Shown: positions 10,201 to 18,207 of the stretch, piece by piece
Layout: every line of letters begins with the position of its first letter
Position numbering within the stretch: position 1 is the first letter of the stretch
Assembly: GCF_014133895.1 (NCBI RefSeq)
Contig: NC_050730.1
Coordinates: 124,001 to 188,000 of the forward strand
Direction of reading: 5' to 3'
DNA: 64,000 nucleotides
From: Torulaspora globosa
Taxonomy: Eukaryota; Ascomycota; Saccharomycetes; Saccharomycetales; Saccharomycetaceae
Position numbers and translations under genes: made by a program
Notes under the pieces: generated by a model
Databases searched by the model: none
What the model was told of the DNA's origin: nothing
The model's input: the letters and a program-made list of their open reading frames with translations, nothing else

Positions 10201-10461
10201 ATCATTCTCTGGTTATTAACCAATTTCGTAGTTGTTGCAGTGGTACTGGAAGCTGGCGGTATAGGAGACTACCTAGCCATGAAACCACAGCAACCAAACG
10301 TGGACAGCACATCTACGGCCGAGAGACCAGTAATTACCAAGAAGGCCACGATATATTTCAGTATCATTCTATGGATTGTAGCGTTGCTCGCCATAGTCCG
10401 CTTTCTCGGCTGTGTCATCTACATGTTATCAAGGATATGGAGGAAGGTAACATTCAGATAG
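7300..10461 (+). CDS. CHS1: Chitin synthase I
   Basis: Chs1 makes chitin from UDP-N-acetylglucosamine at the plasma membrane and repairs the septum during cell separation. The 1053-residue protein (1131 in S. cerevisiae) has a long hydrophilic N-terminus rich in Tyr, Asp and Asn (about 1-280), then the GT2 catalytic domain. Visible motifs include LMIVITMYNE, the SDGRSKIN block near residue 424, LDAGTMPG, EDRILCFE and the hallmark QRRRW near residue 680, which follows the family pattern. Several membrane segments follow from about 710 to 890, with two more at the C-terminus. The open frame begins at a TTG; I chose the ATG at 7300 (MNNYEDYGYEDPR). It lies between the YNL193W-like gene and DTD1, matching YNL192W in an interleaved order. 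Confidence 0.96.
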   Translation: MNNYEDYGYEDPRSNNRRYRQQAQNDGSGGYEQQQYEYPNASPSGVSYDNFVNHRPRDNRLETETAYNDAFINNVPDAGYQQMPSINVIQHTPDVIQNPQLMSANGVAAGTAAPYFNDDDYYYRSQLNTQSRSSMGSTSDLDYVGDQAKRPILDYQGNMHVFNEDPLATGRYRHGEQSFDDPEEGYIDQRGDDYQINTYLDRDGEMVDPYKTRDIDMEQQAQKYHFYGSEDAEQEGDLSTSSFDGQSHRDLGDYDDVNTLERLNYSASGVPPSASTFSLPPNEGELGKEAERRVPKRNPTIMRKFKLWKGNFIFDSPISQSLLQQYSKAGEHNISNEFKFMRYQAVTCEPNRLAMENFTVRQLKYLTPRRTELMIVITMYNEDHILLGRTLKGVMDNIKHMVKKKNSSTWGPDAWKKIAVCIVSDGRSKINEKSLALMSALGCYQDGFAKDEINGKKVAMHVYEHTTMMNITGVTSKGLELTSSSNTVPVQFLFCLKEQNQKKINSHRWAFEGFAELLQPNVVTLLDAGTMPGKDSIYQLWREFRDPQVGGACGEIKAELGRGFRNLINPLVASQNFEYKMSNILDKTTESNFGFITVLPGAFSAYRFAAVQGQPLQKYFYGESMEGSGFHFFSSNMYLAEDRILCFEVVTKKDSNWILKYCRSSYASTDVPERVPEFILQRRRWLNGSFFAGVYAFFHFHRIWTSGHFIGRKFLLSIEFFYLLINTILSWFSLSSFFLVFRILTLSIALTYHSAFSVLSVIFYWLYGICLVSTFILSLGNKPKSTEWFYVATCIFFAVLMVYMIFCSIFMSVKSFQNILDSGHVTFKGLVLKQTFRDMVVSLGSTYCLYLLSSIIYLQPWHMLTSFFQYILLSPSYINVLNIYAFCNVHDISWGTKGASAKPLGKITAKDDGTFKMEILVSNQEIQSNYDKHMAVLNNMDADESEQQEVPFEEQKAGYYAKVRSLVIILWLLTNFVVVAVVLEAGGIGDYLAMKPQQPNVDSTSTAERPVITKKATIYFSIILWIVALLAIVRFLGCVIYMLSRIWRKVTFR

Positions 10462-10629
10462 TCGGCCTTGAGGGACCGCAACTTTACTGTTTAGCATATA
10501 TGCAGTTTTTTCCACGACTTCGAGGTTTACAAAAGCCCTCTCTTGCATTCGAAAAATAAAACTGATAAGAGATCTCAGCTCGCTGCCCACCACCGCATAC
10601 AAGCTCAAGCGATATCAATTCTAGTGACG

Positions 10630-11148
10630 ATGAAGATTGTTCTGCAAAAAGTGAGCCAGGCATCAGTCGTAGTCGACTCTAAAGTCATCTCCAGGTACGT
10701 TCCGTGCAAAAAAGCCCGCTTTATTCAGCTCTGACACTAACAAGCAACCGATAATCACAGCATCAAGCATGGCTACATGTTGCTGGTGGGCATATCCACA
10801 GATGACACCATCGAGGACGTTGCGAAGGGCTCGAACAAGGTCACCTCTCTGAAGCTGTTTGAGGATGAAAGCGGAGTCCCGTGGAAAAAGAACATTAAAG
10901 ACGCCAATGGCGAGATTCTCTCGGTATCGCAGTTCACGCTCTGCGCTAGGACGAAGAAGGGCACCAAACCCGACTTCCACTTAGCCCAAAGAGGTCACCT
11001 CGCCCAAGAATTATACGAGAGCTTCTTAAAGAGCCTGAGGGACAGTATAGGCGTCGAAAAAGTGCAAGACGGCCAATTCGGCGCCATGATGAGTTGTTCT
11101 CTCACCAATGAGGGACCAGTCACCATTCTTCTGGACACCAAGGAGTAA
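10630..11148 (+). CDS. DTD1: D-aminoacyl-tRNA deacylase, intron-containing
   Basis: Dtd1 hydrolyses D-aminoacyl-tRNA (for example D-Tyr-tRNA) and so removes mischarged tRNAs in the cytoplasm. Exon 1 is 10630-10694, the intron 10695-10760 (66 nt), and exon 2 10761-11148, giving 150 residues, the same length as S. cerevisiae Dtd1. The 5' site is GTACGT, the branch point CACTAAC (10735-10741), and the 3' site ends CACAG. Splicing restores the conserved junction VISSIKHGYMLL. Family motifs visible are VSQFTLCARTKKGTKPDFH and the C-terminal GAMMSCSLTNEGPVT. The S. cerevisiae gene (YDL219W) also has an intron at this place, so the intron predates the genome duplication. It lies between CHS1 and DUG3, again mixing the YDL and YNL tracks. 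Confidence 0.95.
10695..10760 (+). other. DTD1 intron
   Basis: The 66-nt intron starts GTACGT, has branch point CACTAAC at 10735-10741, and ends ACAG at 10760. It falls after the second base of a serine codon (AG|C). The position matches the S. cerevisiae DTD1 intron as I recall it. Confidence 0.93.
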
Positions 11149-11280
11149 TTTTACTAATAGAACAGTTACATAGAGGGTTCGATCACAAGAGAACTACAGA
11201 AACCAGCCACTATGAGGTTTAAGCTTAGCAGACTCTTAGCCAGGCCATTTGGCCCATCAGACTCGCTATATCTGGCATTT

Positions 11281-11315
11281 ATAGGTCACGTGCTTATCTT
11301 ATCTGGCTGTGGCTT
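11281..11315 (+). promoter_or_regulatory. DUG3 promoter cluster: E-box, GATA sites, CTGTGG
   Basis: Within 35 bases, about 100 bases upstream of the DUG3 ATG, lie TCACGTG (CACGTG at 11287-11292, Cbf1-type), two overlapping CTTATC motifs (11293-11298 and 11298-11303, GATAAG on the minus strand), and CTGTGGC (11307-11313, the Met31/32 core). This suggests joint sulfur and nitrogen control of glutathione breakdown. The motifs are seen in the sequence; binding is inferred. Confidence 0.5.
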
Positions 11316-11415
11316 CTTGAAGAACAACGGCAGATATAAGGACAAGGTGTCTCGAAGGCAGAGCCGATCGCCTCTAATAGCGACCCATTGTAGTTTTGAG
11401 GGTTAGAGATCTGGT

Positions 11416-12489
11416 ATGTGTAGGTTTCTGATCTTCAAGGGTAAGGAACCTATTTTATTGTCGCATTTATTGACGCGACCTGCGCATTCCATCATCAATC
11501 AGTCGTTTGATAGCCGGTTGCGCCTTGACAGAAGACGTCCTATCAATGGTGACGGGTTTGGTGTCGCATATTATCCAACTGATGTTAAGCTGGGTGAAGA
11601 CGGACCATGTCTTTACAAAGCTATAACACCGGCGTGGAACAACCAGAACTTGAGTACTCTGGCCGAGAAAACCAAGTCGAACCTGATATTTGCGCATGTC
11701 CGGGCGTCCACTTATGGAGTGCTTTCCGAGACCAACTGCCACCCATTTACGTACCACTCTCTGTGCTTTATGCACAACGGCGGGATCTCCAACTTCAAGA
11801 AGATCAAGAGGTTGCTTTTCAACCACATAGACGACGAATTTTTGAACTTTCTGCAGGGCGGGACCGATTCCGAGTGTGCTTTCGCCCTGTTCCTGGATAC
11901 GTTGGCCAAGGAGGGCTGCGACGTCAAGAGCAAAGAGGGCCAATTCAGCCACCAGGCGCTGAGAACCGCGCTCATAAAGACGATAGGATACATCAGAGAC
12001 TGGACCAAGGAGGCGAACAGGAACGCAGAGCATGCGGAGCCGTCGCTGATGAACTTCGCCGTCACCGACGGCTCCACTGTGGTGGTGTCGCGCTATATCA
12101 CTTCCAAGACCGACGAGGCGGCCTCGCTCCATTTCAGCTGCGGGTCGCGCTTTGTGGAGAGCTCTCCAGGCGAGTACAGAATGGAGCGTCTCAACAGAAG
12201 CCAGGATGTGATTATGGTAGCCTCCGAGCCCCTCACGTTCGAGAGGGGCGACTGGACCGCCGTGCCGACAAACAGCGTTATCACCATCAAGAAGCAGACA
12301 GTTCTGATCCATCCGATCCTTGACGAGTACTTCCAGACCGACCCGCTCTACCCGAGAAGTTCCAAGCTCGCCGAGAGCAAGGGCCTCATGGGGTCCGTTC
12401 CGCTCGCCAAAGCGGTCGAGAGAGACGTGCCGCCACTGGAGAGAGAATGTCGGTCGAGGCCTCTCTCCACAACGGCACGTCTATCCTGA
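11416..12489 (+). CDS. DUG3: Glutathione-degrading glutamine amidotransferase subunit Dug3
   Basis: Dug3 pairs with Dug2 to cleave the gamma-glutamyl bond of glutathione; the Cys-Gly product then goes to Dug1. The 357-residue length equals the S. cerevisiae protein. It is a class II (Ntn-type) glutamine amidotransferase: Cys2, directly after the start Met, is the expected nucleophile (MCRFLIFKGKEPILL), followed by RRPINGDGFGVAYYP, FAHVRAST and a conserved CHPF...FMHNGGISNF region. Because Cys2 must follow the initiator, the ATG at 11416 is secure. The 3' third is noticeably GC-richer than neighbouring intergenic DNA and produces long overlapping frames in other phases, which I treat as shadows. 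It sits between DTD1 and the YNL190W-like gene, as YNL191W does on chromosome XIV. Confidence 0.95.
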   Translation: MCRFLIFKGKEPILLSHLLTRPAHSIINQSFDSRLRLDRRRPINGDGFGVAYYPTDVKLGEDGPCLYKAITPAWNNQNLSTLAEKTKSNLIFAHVRASTYGVLSETNCHPFTYHSLCFMHNGGISNFKKIKRLLFNHIDDEFLNFLQGGTDSECAFALFLDTLAKEGCDVKSKEGQFSHQALRTALIKTIGYIRDWTKEANRNAEHAEPSLMNFAVTDGSTVVVSRYITSKTDEAASLHFSCGSRFVESSPGEYRMERLNRSQDVIMVASEPLTFERGDWTAVPTNSVITIKKQTVLIHPILDEYFQTDPLYPRSSKLAESKGLMGSVPLAKAVERDVPPLERECRSRPLSTTARLS

Positions 12490-13030
12490 ACCTCTGCCTC
12501 GCCACACTTCCATACGCCTTAGTATAGTATCATCAACTGCATAGAAACTTTAAATCCCAAACGGGATCTCATTTGCCTACAAACTCCCCTTTGGGCTGCT
12601 TCTGCCGCACCTCTGCCGCATGCCCCGCGTCAACTTCCTAATCGGGTAACTGTTTCTCGAGAGCCTCCAGCCCTAGAAAGCCCTAATTTTCCCGAAATTT
12701 TTCCGCGGCCTAATTGAGCTATTTTTTTTTTCACTCACAGTTTTCCTTTTCCAGCGATTGACGACAACAAACGACGAACCAGACGACAGCTTAATCCAGC
12801 ATTCGTCTGTCACTTGGTCCTTTTATATCAAGCTGTTTAGGAAGTTGGGTTGCATTTCATTACTCTCCTTTCAAGAGCCTTGGACAACCTCCAGGACAGC
12901 AACTACTACAACACTTTTCGTATTATCATCACATTCGGAGGGAGTTTGGGAAACTTAGTCAGATTCCGTTCTTTGCCTTTATCGATAGATTGATTTGTTT
13001 GGTCGTTCCCTTTGAGATTTCAAGCACACA
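12490..13030 (+). promoter_or_regulatory. Upstream region of the YNL190W-like cell-wall gene
   Basis: This 541-base stretch has no credible gene. It includes a T-run at 12720-12731, CT-rich segments, and a TTTTATATC possible TATA near 12822. A long promoter and leader of this type suits a strongly expressed cell-wall protein gene. No intron signal was seen. Confidence 0.3.
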
Positions 13031-13576
13031 ATGAAGCTCACCTCAGTTACATTGGCGACAATGGCAGCGTTTGCGTCGTTTTCAGCGGCTGCTGAAGTTG
13101 AAGATACCAGTGTCACTAGTTCGAGTACGACTCATAAGTACGGTAGATTTGACAAGACCAGTAGAAGTCACACAACTACCACTGGCACCCACAGATACGG
13201 TAGATTTGACAAGACCAGTAGAAGTCACGGAACTACCACGGGCACCCACAGATACGGTAGATTTGACAAGACCAGTAGAAGTAAGGCAACTACCACTGGC
13301 ACCCACAGATACGGTAGGTTCGACAAGACCAGCAGAACTCACGGAACTACTACTGGTACCCACAGATACGGTAGGTTCGACAAGACCAGCAGAACGCATG
13401 GTACCACCACCGGTACCCACAGATACGGCAGGTTCGACAACACCAGAAAGCATCAGGGAACTGACGTCAACAAGGCAGTTGCAAACGCGGCTGCTCCAGC
13501 CAACTTCGGGTCCTTGAAGTTGCTGGGTTTGACCGCCGGCAGCGCTGCCGTTGCAGGCGGTTTGTTGCTCCTATAA
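13031..13576 (+). CDS. YNL190W: YNL190W-like repetitive GPI-anchored cell-wall hydrophilin
   Basis: The 181-residue protein starts with a signal peptide (MKLTSVTLATMAAFASFSAAA) and ends with a hydrophobic tail (LLGLTAGSAAVAGGLLLL) typical of GPI attachment. Between them are six tandem 19-residue repeats from residue 36, with consensus RYGRFDKTSRSHGTTTGTH: basic, Gly/Thr-rich and hydrophilic. S. cerevisiae YNL190W has the same design with KYGKFNKTSKS units and is described as a hydrophilin-type cell-wall protein linked to desiccation tolerance. The position between DUG3 and SRP1 matches YNL190W, so orthology is well supported. The 57-bp repeat makes long accidental frames on both strands, which are not genes. 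Repeat number may vary between strains. Confidence 0.9.
   Translation: MKLTSVTLATMAAFASFSAAAEVEDTSVTSSSTTHKYGRFDKTSRSHTTTTGTHRYGRFDKTSRSHGTTTGTHRYGRFDKTSRSKATTTGTHRYGRFDKTSRTHGTTTGTHRYGRFDKTSRTHGTTTGTHRYGRFDNTRKHQGTDVNKAVANAAAPANFGSLKLLGLTAGSAAVAGGLLLL
13136..13477 (+). repeat. Six 57-bp in-frame tandem repeats in the YNL190W-like gene
   Basis: Six copies of a 57-bp unit encode the 19-residue repeat beginning (K/R)YGRFDKTSR. Copies 2-5 are nearly identical; the last diverges to FDNTRKHQGTD. The repeat stays in frame throughout and is probably prone to expansion and contraction. Confidence 0.92.
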
Positions 13577-14274
13577 TCGCCAACTGATCGTATGCCGTTT
13601 TTCTCTCAACTGTCTCTTCTAGTGTGTTTCTGCCTTGTTTTTGGTTAGAGCGCTTGCAATCCTTACCAATGTGTGTTGAGGTATGCTTTGCAGCTCTCTC
13701 TCCGACCGGCCGTCCAAAGTCTGTTCTGAGAGTGCGAGTGTGTGCGCTTGATTTCCACAGACGTCTTTGGACGAGCCTGCCCAACCATCTTCAAAATGTG
13801 TGCTGATTTGAAGTTTGCGTGTGCGTGTTGTGCTGCCAGTCTGCTTGTCTCCGGCAATAGATTAATCGCTATTGCTTCCTTTGTTCGTACTTCCATGAAG
13901 GATCCTGCGTCGTGCGGTCTCCTTGCTTACTGTGGATAACTATATATTTTCATATATAATAACTAATAAGTGTGTGCATTATTCTACCCGCTGATTTGGA
14001 ATCTACAGTAAGTCCTTGATAGAGTATATATAATAATTTAGTATATTTGATTATATTTACTGACACTTGGTATTATTGTCATTATAAACGTAATATTTAC
14101 CCGGCCTTCTTTTCTTGCTGAGTTCTTCCAGTCGCATCGCGTACCAAGCTGGCTAAGAAGCCATGCTATTGATGAATGGTTAACTTTGAGAAGAGGCATC
14201 TGGCAGCTTCTCTAGGTTTGGAAGCGAGTCACTGAGGAGTGAAGTTATTGGAGAGTCAATTTGAGCGGCGCCAA
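13577..14274 (+). promoter_or_regulatory. YNL190W-like 3' region and SRP1 upstream region
   Basis: This 698-base gap holds no convincing gene. Bases 13938-14095 are very AT-rich (TATATATTTTCATATATAAT and similar). They could contain a 3'-end formation signal for the cell-wall gene or an origin, but I found only a 9/11 match to the 11-bp ARS consensus (GATTATATTTA near 14049). A GAGTCA lies near 14225, just before the SRP1 ATG. Confidence 0.3.
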
Positions 14275-15906
14275 ATGAACGGAGATTCAGAAAATTCATC
14301 AACGAATAAGTTCGTCCCTGAGTACAGAAGAACAAACTTCAAGAACAAAGAGAGATTCTCAGCCGATGAGTTGCGTCGTCGTAGGGATACTCAGCAAGTT
14401 GAACTGAGGAAGGCCAAGAGAGATGAAGCTTTGGCGAAGAGAAGAAATTTTATTCCTCCAAGTAATGGAGCGGACTCGGAGGAGGAAGATGATGCTTCTG
14501 CATCTGCTGACCATCAGTTCTACAGCCAACTGCAAGTTGAATTGCCAGAAATGATACGCCAAATCCAGTCGTCTGATATGCAAGAACAGTTGGCAGCAAC
14601 TGTCAAGTTTAGACAAATTCTCTCCAGGGAACACAGACCTCCAATCGACATGGTGATTCAGTCAGGCGTTGTGCCAACGCTGGTTAACTTTATGAATGAG
14701 AACCAGCCAGAAATGTTGCAATTGGAAGCTGCCTGGGCCTTGACGAACATCGCTTCGGGTACATCTGCGCAAACAAAAGTAGTTGTCGATGCTGGTGCGG
14801 TGCCTCTTTTCATTCAGTTGCTATACACGGGTTCTGTGGAGGTACAGGAACAGGCAATCTGGGCTTTGGGTAATGTGGCTGGTGATTCTACAGACTACAG
14901 AGACCATGTCTTACAATGCGGTGCCATGGAGCCTATCTTAGGGCTGTTTAATACAAACAAGACCTCTCTTATCAGGACTGCAATCTGGACCTTGTCTAAT
15001 TTGTGTAGAGGTAAGAAGCCTCAACCGGATTGGACTATTGTATCCAAGGCTTTGCCTACGTTGGCTAAACTAATTTATTCATTGGATACCGAGACATTGA
15101 TAGACGCATGTTGGGCCATTTCATATTTGTCTGATGGCCCCCCAGAAGCGATCCAGGCCGTCATCGACGTGCGAATCCCTAAAAGGTTGGTGGAGTTGTT
15201 GAATCACCAATCCACTTTGGTTCAAACCCCAGCTTTGAGAGCGGTCGGTAACATCGTTACCGGTAACGATTTGCAGACCCAAGTGGTCATCAACGCTGGT
15301 GTATTGCCCGCCTTGAGAAACCTCTTGGGCTCTCCAAAGGAATCCATAAGGAAAGAGGCCTGTTGGACAATCTCCAACATTACGGCAGGCAACACCGAGC
15401 AGATCCAAGCTGTTATCGAAGCCAACCTAGTGCCACCCTTGGTCAAATTGTTGGAGACCGCGGATTATAAGACAAAAAAGGAGGCCTGCTGGGCGATCTC
15501 CAATGCATCATCCGGTGGGTTGCAAAGACCTGAGATCATAAGATACCTAGTGTCTCAGGGCTGTATAAAGCCATTGTGTGATCTATTAGAAATTGCGGAC
15601 AACAGAATCATTGAAGTGACACTCGATGCTCTCGAAAATATTCTCAAGATGGGTGAAGCCGACAAAGAGGCGCGCGGATTGAATGTCAACGAGAATGCAG
15701 ACTACATAGAGAAAGCTGGTGGCATGGAAAAGATTTTCAACTGCCAGCAAAATGAAAACGACAAAATCTACGAGAAGGCTTACAAGATCATTGAGACCTA
15801 TTTCGGTGAGGATGAGGATGCTATTGATGAAAGTATGGCTCCGCAAACCGCTGGTAACACTTTTGGTTTCGGCTCTAACGTCAAACAGCAATTTAATTTC
15901 AACTAG
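14275..15906 (+). CDS. SRP1: Importin alpha (karyopherin alpha) Srp1
   Basis: Srp1 binds classical nuclear localisation signals and hands cargo to importin beta (Kap95) for entry through the nuclear pore. The 543-residue product (542 in S. cerevisiae) has a basic importin-beta-binding domain over about residues 12-60 ([20 protein letters not shown]), then about ten Armadillo repeats with the cargo-binding Trp/Asn ladder (for example [39 protein letters not shown]). It ends with a short acidic and Phe/Gly tail. The frame opens at a GTG twelve codons upstream; the ATG at 14275 ([19 protein letters not shown]) aligns with the known start. It precedes KAR1 as in YNL189W-YNL188W. Confidence 0.97.
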   Translation: MNGDSENSSTNKFVPEYRRTNFKNKERFSADELRRRRDTQQVELRKAKRDEALAKRRNFIPPSNGADSEEEDDASASADHQFYSQLQVELPEMIRQIQSSDMQEQLAATVKFRQILSREHRPPIDMVIQSGVVPTLVNFMNENQPEMLQLEAAWALTNIASGTSAQTKVVVDAGAVPLFIQLLYTGSVEVQEQAIWALGNVAGDSTDYRDHVLQCGAMEPILGLFNTNKTSLIRTAIWTLSNLCRGKKPQPDWTIVSKALPTLAKLIYSLDTETLIDACWAISYLSDGPPEAIQAVIDVRIPKRLVELLNHQSTLVQTPALRAVGNIVTGNDLQTQVVINAGVLPALRNLLGSPKESIRKEACWTISNITAGNTEQIQAVIEANLVPPLVKLLETADYKTKKEACWAISNASSGGLQRPEIIRYLVSQGCIKPLCDLLEIADNRIIEVTLDALENILKMGEADKEARGLNVNENADYIEKAGGMEKIFNCQQNENDKIYEKAYKIIETYFGEDEDAIDESMAPQTAGNTFGFGSNVKQQFNFN

Positions 15907-16165
15907 CACCAATATCTCACCAGAAATATTATATACGACTCATACCCTCTTTAATATCTCTATTTCAACTTCTTTCTGCCTCTGTTGAATTTGTACTGTG
16001 TCACTATTATTTACTGACGTTCACCTCAATTTTCACTATGGGACGCGACAGTAAGGTTTGGAGCCTTGAAACCAAACTAAATGAGCCAAGGGCAATCTAA
16101 TTGTAAGCGGACTGTACGACTATTGGCGATCCGCAGCTATCAAACTGGGTTTGGTTTATTTATGA

Positions 16166-17209
16166 ATGCGCTCACGACCGCTCAACACGCAAGCGAGTTA
16201 CTTGCCTTCCAAGAAGTCTCAAAGAGTAAGCGAAGAGCGAATAGCTAGGATAAACGAATTGTATGAGAACATTAAAAGAGACCATCGGGATTCTGTTGTT
16301 TCAAATAATTCCACTTCGGTTGGTTCGCAAGAAGCTGGCGTGGACGACTGCATACCAATAAATAACCTGGAGCTCAGGCTGCCGAAAGTGAATCACATCG
16401 ATCAACCTAACGTCAAGAGAGAGAATGAAACGATAAGTCCATTTCAGACTGAACAAACGTCTACTCCGTCGGTTTCAAGGCATATCGCAAAAGAATTTCG
16501 AGCAAGCGAATCGCACGTTGAGTCGAGCTACGAACGCGATGATGATGACGATGACGATGACCTTGAAGCTGAGCTGAGATTCACGCCTAAGCTTAAATCT
16601 CGCAGGAGTCTCCTAACCATGAGGCGGCTTTCAAGCTCTGTCGGGGATAGAACAAATGAAAGTTTCGAAAGCGTTGCCAGACCAATGCATTCTGGTGGAA
16701 GGATACGAAGAGCAGGCAGAATATCATCGCTGCGCAAAACCTTGGGAGAGCCTCTGCCACTGCCGTACGTGAGCAAGGACAATTCAGCGGATCTTACTCG
16801 AAGCTCGAATGATCCATCTCTGGCAAAGAAGTCCCTCGAGAGCAGAAGACGATTGATGGAGGGGAAATGGAGAACTCTGATTGCGCGAGATAAGGAGCTT
16901 ATCGAAAAGCGATTCGCAAACTTGCGGCAGGAGACTTCATCTGATAACAAGGCAATTCCTGCTAATGACTCACTACCTTCCATCTCAACTACTCCCGAGC
17001 GGCAGCAAGAAGGTGGCATATTGGAATTAAGCAAGGAAATCCAGCGCAACGGAGAAAAGCTGGACGATATAATCAAACTATTATCCCAGCGACCGGCTGC
17101 TGACACCGTTCCGGCAAGTCCTAATAGTGTTTCACGAGAAACCTTGTTCTGGACAATCTGTATTATTGTACTAATTCTTTGCAATATCTACGTGTATCAT
17201 TACTTTTGA
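16166..17209 (+). CDS. KAR1: Spindle pole body half-bridge protein Kar1
   Basis: Kar1 is anchored in the nuclear envelope at the half-bridge, recruits Cdc31, and is needed for spindle-pole duplication and karyogamy. The 347-residue protein is shorter than the S. cerevisiae one (433). The clearest match is the C-terminal tail anchor, FWTICIIVLILCNIYVYHYF, and the upstream LEAELRFTPKLKSRRSLL and RKTLGEPLPLPY segments. The middle is basic and poorly conserved, with a run of Asp residues near 125-132. The start ATG at 16166 overlaps another ATG at 16162 in a different frame (ATGAATG), which opens a short out-of-frame ORF. It lies between SRP1 and TIM22, convergent with TIM22, with 68 bases between stops. 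Confidence 0.93.
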   Translation: MRSRPLNTQASYLPSKKSQRVSEERIARINELYENIKRDHRDSVVSNNSTSVGSQEAGVDDCIPINNLELRLPKVNHIDQPNVKRENETISPFQTEQTSTPSVSRHIAKEFRASESHVESSYERDDDDDDDDLEAELRFTPKLKSRRSLLTMRRLSSSVGDRTNESFESVARPMHSGGRIRRAGRISSLRKTLGEPLPLPYVSKDNSADLTRSSNDPSLAKKSLESRRRLMEGKWRTLIARDKELIEKRFANLRQETSSDNKAIPANDSLPSISTTPERQQEGGILELSKEIQRNGEKLDDIIKLLSQRPAADTVPASPNSVSRETLFWTICIIVLILCNIYVYHYF

Positions 17210-17277
17210 CATTAATTCTTCATGCAATCCAGCTCGCTCTACAACAAATATCTACAGGATACGACTGCGCTGTGTAT

Positions 17278-17859
17278 TTACTCATCGAAGTCATTCTTGG
17301 GCGGCCTTCCGTCCTCGCTTCTCATGTACAGATCGATTGCAGCGGAAAAGGCCGCGAATCCTGCACAGCCTACCAGAGCAGCTTGAGGCCCACTCTTGTA
17401 TGCCAATCCACCGCCTGTTATGCAGCCAGCTGTCAACCCATTGTATATGTCATTCTTCGCTCTCACCGATTCCACAACACATTCAACGCCGGAATAAATC
17501 ATACCAATGTAGCCAAAATTTTTGGCACTTGAATAAGCCCTCTTCCCCATGTCGGCAAATTGCAACTTCACTTGCTGTTTCAATGGTAGATCTGCCATCT
17601 GCTGGGCCGAGCTGAGTCCTCCCGGCGTAGGAGTATGCAACGGAGTGTCATACGACATAGAAGCCATGAATAAACCGAACACACCACCCAATGCAAAACC
17701 CGTCACACCGCTGATTGCGAACTTCCCAGGGCACGAAGTCATAAAGTTCACCATCATTTGAGCCCCTCTCTCACCTTGTTCCTCGGGTGTCAACTCACTA
17801 AAAGGCCGGTCATCGTTAGGTTGCGATATCTGCTGAATTCCGAACCCAGTATAAACCAT
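17278..17859 (-). CDS. TIM22: Mitochondrial carrier translocase pore subunit Tim22
   Basis: Tim22 forms the twin-pore channel that inserts metabolite carriers and Tim23-type proteins into the inner mitochondrial membrane. The 193-residue protein (207 in S. cerevisiae) shows the Tim17/22/23 architecture: hydrophobic Gly-rich segments around residues 45-66 ([20 protein letters not shown]), 114-132, 143-160 and 160-180. Cys43 (in [10 protein letters not shown]) and Cys146 (in TAGCITGG) correspond to the conserved disulfide pair of yeast Tim22. It corresponds to YDL217C and lies between KAR1 (YNL188W) and SWT21 (YNL187W), another case of merged ancestral order. The ATG at 17859 is the first in frame. 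Confidence 0.95.
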   Translation of the reverse strand: MVYTGFGIQQISQPNDDRPFSELTPEEQGERGAQMMVNFMTSCPGKFAISGVTGFALGGVFGLFMASMSYDTPLHTPTPGGLSSAQQMADLPLKQQVKLQFADMGKRAYSSAKNFGYIGMIYSGVECVVESVRAKNDIYNGLTAGCITGGGLAYKSGPQAALVGCAGFAAFSAAIDLYMRSEDGRPPKNDFDE

Positions 17860-18207
17860 CTCAAGACAATCGGGACCTCACTGAACCAATTGCAGTCTTC
17901 ATCTATCAGCTCATCTTCTCTGGATTAGAGATTTTTAACTCGATCTCTTAGGCGTTCAAGGTGATAAGACATAGATGCCTTGAAGCCATCGCTGGCCAGC
18001 AAGCAGTAAAACGAGTAGAAGTAGCAGTCTGGATTGGTATTTCTAGGCCTCGAGTCAATTGGTTCAGCCACAGGTTTCCATGGAAAATGCCCGCCAGTGA
18101 TGTCTTGTGCCGAGTGGAAATTGAGGGTCATCGCGGACACTGTAGATACCTTTCATGGCTGGAGCGTCAGAGACTCTTGGCGCAGAGAAGATGAGAATTG
18201 GTCGAAG
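17860..18207. promoter_or_regulatory. TIM22-SWT21 divergent intergenic region
   Basis: This roughly 350-base divergent promoter separates TIM22 and SWT21. An in-frame ATG at 18100 would extend SWT21 by 36 residues and shorten the gap. I see no strong factor-binding motif. Confidence 0.25.

Noticed and set aside
11212..11406. 64-codon frame between DTD1 and DUG3
   Set aside because: It spans the DUG3 promoter motif cluster, has no relative, and gene order predicts no gene here.
13071..13517. Long frames on both strands across the 57-bp repeats
   Set aside because: A repeat unit divisible by three leaves all frames open; only the plus-strand frame has a signal peptide, GPI-type tail and known relative.
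13938..14095. AT-rich segment as a replication origin
   Set aside because: No full match to the 11-bp ARS consensus was found (best 9/11), so only the AT-richness is reported.
14239..14274. Upstream extension of SRP1 from a GTG
   Set aside because: Nuclear yeast genes start at ATG, and the ATG at 14275 reproduces the known Srp1 N-terminus and length.
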